Source: Dyadobacter sp. UC 10 (GTDB lineage Bacteria; Bacteroidota; Bacteroidia; Cytophagales; Spirosomataceae). From it: DNA of 64,000 bases. Shown here one piece after another: positions 63,083 to 64,000 of this stretch; position 1 is the stretch's first letter, and every line of letters starts with the position of its first letter. The stretch covers positions 6,258,501 through 6,322,500 of the forward strand of contig NZ_VSRN01000001.1 in NCBI RefSeq assembly GCF_008369915.1. Direction: 5' to 3'. The translations under genes were made by a program, and so were the position numbers. Below the pieces are notes generated by a model that saw nothing but the letters and a program-made list of their open reading frames with translations, was not told the origin of the DNA and ran no database searches.

Positions 63083-64000
63083 TTATAAGTTTTGAGATAA
63101 TCCTTTCTTCTTTTTTCGCTTTCTTGATCGCAGTGGACGGGGTATGGGCCCATCTTGTTTTAACGGATCGAACAAAGCATCTGCCATCTCCGGCTTGGTA
63201 TTCGTGACTGGTAGATTTCGCTGTTGAAAAGGGAAATCCGGGAATACCTGGTGCGAAGAGTGACGCGACGAGTGACTGATCGAATTGCTGTGCTCACCAA
63301 GGTCCGGCACATTGTATTGGGCAATATTTGTTGTTAACTGCATTGGCGAGCATCGTTCCTGTATGGCTTTTGCGCTGTAATTCTTACCCAATGAACTGCC
63401 GTTGAAAACAGATTTTGTACGATGGTCGACATAGGTGACACCATAGATTAAGCCGGTATCATTCTTCCTGAAAACTGTATCGACCCCCTCCCTTTTGAGA
63501 ATATTCGTCAAGCGGTCGAGGGTAACATTCGACTTTCCATAAAGCGTAAAATCGATGGCGTTTTTAACGCGAATTTTATCCGCCAATCGGAGCTGCTCGT
63601 TGATTTCGAACCGCTTTTGCAAATACTTCAGTGTTGGTTTTCGCTGGAAGGAGCTCGCTTTTATGGGCACACCAACGCGCTCGCCTTTTTCATTGATAAG
63701 CCTGTAATAGAGGCCTTCTTTTTGGAAAGTCCTTGAACCTTCATTGCCCCTGTCGGCAAGCACATTATACTGGCCCAGTACTGCATTTAGCTCAGGAATA
63801 GATGTAAATTTATACCGGTCGATTACTCCGGCAAGTACCTTTGCTATCGCTTTTTTGCTTTCTATTTTACCGTAATCCACGGCCAATATCGCTGGTTTTA
63901 GTTCTTGGAGTTCTTGGTTCCGGCCGTCCGCTTTGATTAGATTAAAGTCAATTTCAATTTCTTTCCGGGCCTTCTCTGATTGGTTTTTTCCGAGATTATG
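63083..64000 (-). CDS. MobB-type relaxase, C-terminal part (5' end beyond the window)
   Basis: The minus-strand frame is open to the right edge; the TTG at 63886 is internal. The sequence EIDFNLIKADGRNQELQ, YGKIESKKAIAKVLAGVIDRYKF, SIPELNAVLGQYNVLADRGNEGSRTF and GVPIKASSFQRKPTLKYL is typical of the region behind the nuclease domain in Bacteroidota mobilisation relaxases. The three-His nicking domain must lie past 64000. The C-terminus is basic (PRPLRSRKRKKKKGL). The enzyme nicks oriT and pilots DNA to the coupling protein that follows. It marks a mobilizable or conjugative element extending right of the window. Confidence 0.85.
   Translation of the reverse strand, partial: HNLGKNQSEKARKEIEIDFNLIKADGRNQELQELKPAILAVDYGKIESKKAIAKVLAGVIDRYKFTSIPELNAVLGQYNVLADRGNEGSRTFQKEGLYYRLINEKGERVGVPIKASSFQRKPTLKYLQKRFEINEQLRLADKIRVKNAIDFTLYGKSNVTLDRLTNILKREGVDTVFRKNDTGLIYGVTYVDHRTKSVFNGSSLGKNYSAKAIQERCSPMQLTTNIAQYNVPDLGEHSNSISHSSRHSSHQVFPDFPFQQRNLPVTNTKPEMADALFDPLKQDGPIPRPLRSRKRKKKKGLSQNL

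Overview
The window looks like chromosome of a Bacteroidota, most likely Cytophagales and close to Dyadobacter or Spirosoma. This is inferred from families, not from a search. It carries six proteins ending in type IX secretion (T9SS) type A sorting domains, a SusC/SusD remnant, a one-protein hybrid two-component system (HTCS), NarL-type orphan response regulators, a MobB-type relaxase with a TraG-like coupling protein, and almost no Shine-Dalgarno signals. I see no rRNA, complete tRNA or CRISPR array.

Layout. Positions 1-6.5 kb hold ordinary genes: a serine hydrolase cut by the window edge, a DUF4440 protein, a small membrane protein, an AraC regulator, ubiE and secreted unknowns. There is also a minisatellite made of hairpins. 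At 6.5-6.9 kb lies a dense set of inverted repeats that resembles a tRNA 3' end with recombinase arm sites. At 7.16-10.55 kb a 3.4-kb block (5'-truncated susC, intact susD, 3'-truncated phosphoesterase) sits between two TTCCCTT copies. It seems to interrupt an older minus-strand gene. At 10.9-34.9 kb there is a surface-protein locus: two beta-helix proteins, a leucine-rich-like receptor L protein and a giant SBBP/PKD-like protein, around an HTCS and a stand-alone copy of its DNA-binding domain. At 35-44 kb come an IS3 scar, aquaporin Z, three NarL-type regulators, two small proteins and an operon of an S74 tail-fibre-type protein with a T9SS protein. At 44-51 kb is a 2304-residue SBBP/PKD-like protein, followed by a propeller sensor kinase. 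At 55.8-57.8 kb is a dead IS1182-family element. From 58 kb to the right edge runs mobile-element backbone: an RteC-like unknown, a membrane LuxR regulator, a GNAT enzyme, a coupling protein and a relaxase.

How the parts may work together. Six copies of a 28-bp element built from helically phased TTGATA-type hexamers lie upstream of the beta-helix and LRR-like genes, in the HTCS promoter region and behind both AraC-type genes. The two DNA-binding domains (in the HTCS and in the 156-residue protein) are close paralogues. I infer a local regulon in which a periplasmic signal read by the HTCS switches a set of T9SS-exported surface proteins instead of the usual glycan-utilisation operon. This is the observation most worth testing.
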